From Jaapia argillacea MUCL 33604 (lineage: Eukaryota; Basidiomycota; Agaricomycetes; Jaapiales; Jaapiaceae): DNA of 63,697 bases. Position 1 is the first letter of the stretch. Each line of letters begins with the position of its first letter. The DNA lies in NCBI GenBank assembly GCA_000697665.1, contig KL197743.1:300548-364244 (forward strand), in the 5' to 3' direction. This document shows positions 61,600-63,697 of this stretch, piece after piece. Below the pieces are notes generated by a model, which did no database searches, was not told the DNA's origin, and saw only the letters and a list, made by a program, of their open reading frames with translations. The position numbers were made by a program, and so were the translations under genes.

Positions 61600-62373
61600 C
61601 TCAGTAAAAACGAAAGTCAGAGGACAGTCGAAAAAGAGGTCATATAGTCAATAAAAGTCAAGAATTTTTGATGGATTGATACCCGGTCTGTTTCGTTGAC
61701 TAAGTAGTCAAAGAAAGTCGAAATACAGTCTGTCGGGCGGCAGCCCGAAAAGCCAAAAAAAGAAAATACCAAAAGAAACACCGAGCGGGAATCAAACCGA
61801 AAGCATAGAGAAAGAAACACAAACAACGAGAAAACACAGCAAGAGAAGCAGCGATAATAACCACTGAGCAAGAAAGCCATGTAGATCTGACGCAACGGCG
61901 GCTAATTGAGGCTGTTGGCTTGCTACCCGGCTGCCACACCACCCCATCACCACCCCCCCAGAGCCTGGCTGAGGAGCAATATTCCGACAAGTAGGAATCT
62001 CCAATACTATGGATGGGATATGAGCGGGGGGTGGTGTGGCCGCCGGGTAGCCAGCTAACAGCCTCAATTAGCCGCTGTTGCATTAGATCTACATGGCTTT
62101 CTTGCTCAGTGGTGATTATTGCTGCTTCTCTTGCTGTGTTTTCTTGTTGTTTGTGCTTCTTTCTCTATGCTTTCGGTTCGATTCCCGCTTGGTGTTTCTT
62201 TTGGTATTTTCCTTTTTTGGCTTTTCGGGCTGCCGCCCAACAGACTGTATTTCGACTTTCTTTGACTACTTAGTCAATGAAACAGATCAGGTATCAATCC
62301 ATCAAAAATTCTTGACTTTTATTGACTATATGACCTCTTTTTCAACTATCCTCTGACTTTTGTTTTTACTGAG
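61600..62373. mobile_element. Fold-back element with 7-bp target duplication
   Basis: A 774-bp near-palindrome. Arms of ~355 bp (about 61600-61960 and 62022-62373) are inverted copies separated by ~60 bp. Both ends are CTCAGTAAAAAC in inverted orientation and the element is flanked by direct GATCACC (61593-61599 and 62374-62380), which supports insertion by transposition. Each arm reads outward through an A-box-like TTGCTCAGTGG (right arm 62103-62113) and a B-box GGTTCGATTCC (62175-62185; left arm has one mismatch), the parts of an RNA polymerase III promoter. No transposase is encoded. The ~87-aa frames in the two arms are mirror images of the same sequence and probably not coding. Confidence 0.8.
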
Positions 62374-62622
62374 GATCACCAGAGCTCCAGACTACAGAGC
62401 TTGGGTCAAAAAGGTTGAATATATCGAGGAGCATGTACAATGTAGACACGAGCAACAAGCAATCATAATTGAATACCGTGATTTGACTACAAAGTAACAT
62501 CATTGGGATTAGAATGAGCGGACAGGGAAAAGGGGCCTGAGTTGAATCGAGTGCGGCAGGGATATTCTTGTAGAGATACGGAATGGATCAAAACACTCAT
62601 TGCATCAGAGAGGAAACTCTAC

Positions 62623-63697
62623 TCACTCATAATCTGAATCATCATCAACTTGTGGAATTGGGCTGCTGGGTATGTATAAGGCATGACACTCATGAGATGG
62701 CATGAGCTCATCCGAGGTGGGAGTTGAGGACCCATTGAGCGAGATTCCACCTACTTGGTGACATCTTTCTCGTATCTCCTGCCACTGCTGAGGAGTGAGG
62801 TTGTGGGTATTGATGAGATGGTCATTGACCATAGCTGAAGTATACTGCTGGGAAAATTTTTGCGGAGGCAGGACAAACTTCCCAGTGAAATAAGTTGTGA
62901 ATGCACGCTCAACCTGATCACCAGGTCAACAAAGAAGTCATTCCAGTTCAAATGACAGTCAACTCACAGCTATGGCAATCATGGCAAGCGCTCCAACTGG
63001 ATTGCGATGCAGCTTGACGGTACCATCGGGATTGAGTTCCTGCGACTTGACATAGCCGCAGGTAGTCTTCAGGAAGGCTGCGAGAGATTGTATGATGAAG
63101 TTGGAATAATACAAATCAGTTGGGGCCTGACAAAAAAATTGAGCAAGCGAGTGAAATCAACGCAGCAGCTTGACATACAATATATCCTTTGGACCCTGTC
63201 TTTACACCTTGCTTCGTGGGAGTACCATAAAGTGCTGGACCACCAGCAACAGCATACTGTGCGTATGCAGCGATCTCAGTGGCTGACTTGGTTTGGTTGT
63301 TGTCGCCATTAGAGAAATCCTGGACAAGCGTAATCACATATTTACCGATTTGAGAGCGTTGGTTATAAAGGCAATCCTTAGCCTAAGTTTCATGTTCAAG
63401 TTAGTCATACACGAAAGATATATGAGAAAATCGCATACCACAGCGAAAATGGGACAACCTGTTAAGATCGTTACTTCAACGAAGTATACGATGAAAGACT
63501 TGATACTTCTCTGATGATACCTAGGCTACAGCCACAGAGTAGAACGACGAGAGGATGAGAAACTATCAGAGGTTTCCAGACAGATGATCAGACAGGGATC
63601 AAGTTGGGACAATGTGAATAGAGATAACAATCTATATTGACAAAGTGAACAAGATGGGGAATACTAGCGAATACAGGGAAGTATATATACTAAGATG
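62623..63697 (-). CDS. DUF6532-like protein, partial at right edge
   Basis: Spliced minus-strand gene whose 5' end may lie beyond the window. Exons join as: an exon near 63180-63330 (VITLVQDFSNGD, YAQYAVAGGPALYG, KGYI), then APTDLYYSNFIIQSLAAFLK, LNPDGTVKLHRNPVGALAM and IAIA (about 62968-63130), then VERAFTTYFTGKFVLP and QYTSAMVNDHLI through to a Ser/Asp-rich end (62623-62912). The pattern of a KGY, a hydrophobic helix, and the AxxxERAxxxYFTGK helix is what I recall from the basidiomycete DUF6532 family (unknown function). Further upstream exons near 63370-63480 (GCPIFAVV) are likely but unclear. Similar genes often sit in repeat-rich regions. Confidence 0.5.

Noticed and set aside
62093-62200. 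Functional tRNA gene in the right arm of the fold-back element
   Set aside because: A- and B-like boxes are present but the acceptor ends do not pair and the T stem has two mismatches, so I keep it as a Pol III-promoter-like part of the element only.
61617-62356. Two ~87-aa membrane-like proteins from the element
   Set aside because: They are mirror-image translations of the two inverted arms. Similarity follows from the palindrome, not from protein constraint.

Overview
The window reads as nuclear DNA of a filamentous basidiomycete, most likely an Agaricomycete. Genes are split by many 50-70 nt introns with GTRNGT donors and often a CTAAC-like branch point. Several proteins belong to families I know mainly from mushrooms and allies (DUF6697-, DUF6593-, DUF6534- and DUF6532-like). 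Housekeeping genes for IMP dehydrogenase, RuvB-like 1, HAP5/NF-YC, a sirtuin, MTA phosphorylase and a TPR-DnaJ protein lie among lineage-restricted genes. I cannot name the species. All family names come from reading motifs by eye; no search was run. || Layout. 0.2-4.4 kb: two tandem DUF6697-like genes (copies A, B). 5.2-8.6 kb: a large disordered Pro/Ser/Gln-rich protein. 8.9-10.6 kb: diverged copy C on the minus strand. 12.0-13.9 kb: IMP dehydrogenase, five exons, complete. 14.6-15.7 kb: a DUF6593-like gene (minus, 5' end unresolved). 15.7-19.8 kb: a gene-poor stretch with degenerate direct repeats that look like fragments of a spliced minus-strand gene. 19.8-24.2 kb: RVB1 (minus) and HAP5 (plus), head to head from a 112-bp spacer; an assembly gap of 529 N sits wholly inside one RVB1 intron. 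25.6-26.5 kb: a Ser-rich protein, then a ~305-bp tandem array (26.8-28.3 kb). 28.6-30.3 kb: a multi-span membrane protein. 30.6-32.2 kb: a disordered Ser/Gly-rich protein. 32.8-33.9 kb: a sirtuin. 34.1-39.1 kb: a secreted carboxylesterase diverging from DUF6697 copy D. 39.4-40.7 kb: MTA phosphorylase. 41.2-45.5 kb: tandem MGQRHQ-family genes, the second apparently frameshifted. 46.9-48.6 kb: an SH3 protein. 49.3-54.1 kb: DUF6697 copy E diverging from a second carboxylesterase, i.e. the D pair in inverted order. 55.4-58.5 kb: a coiled-coil/zinc-finger-like protein. 59.0-61.1 kb: a TPR-DnaJ chaperone. 61.6-62.4 kb: a fold-back element with RNA polymerase III-like boxes in each arm. 62.6 kb to the right edge: a partial DUF6532-like gene. 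|| The most notable signal is the five-copy family in 51 kb (N-terminal coiled coil, basic LDxV motif, FGGN-HPY-NPE core, WxLGRxPT helical module, C-x-K/E-C-[VI]-G-Y tail motif). Two members are each locked in a divergent pair with a carboxylesterase paralogue, which suggests that the pair was duplicated as a unit and inverted.
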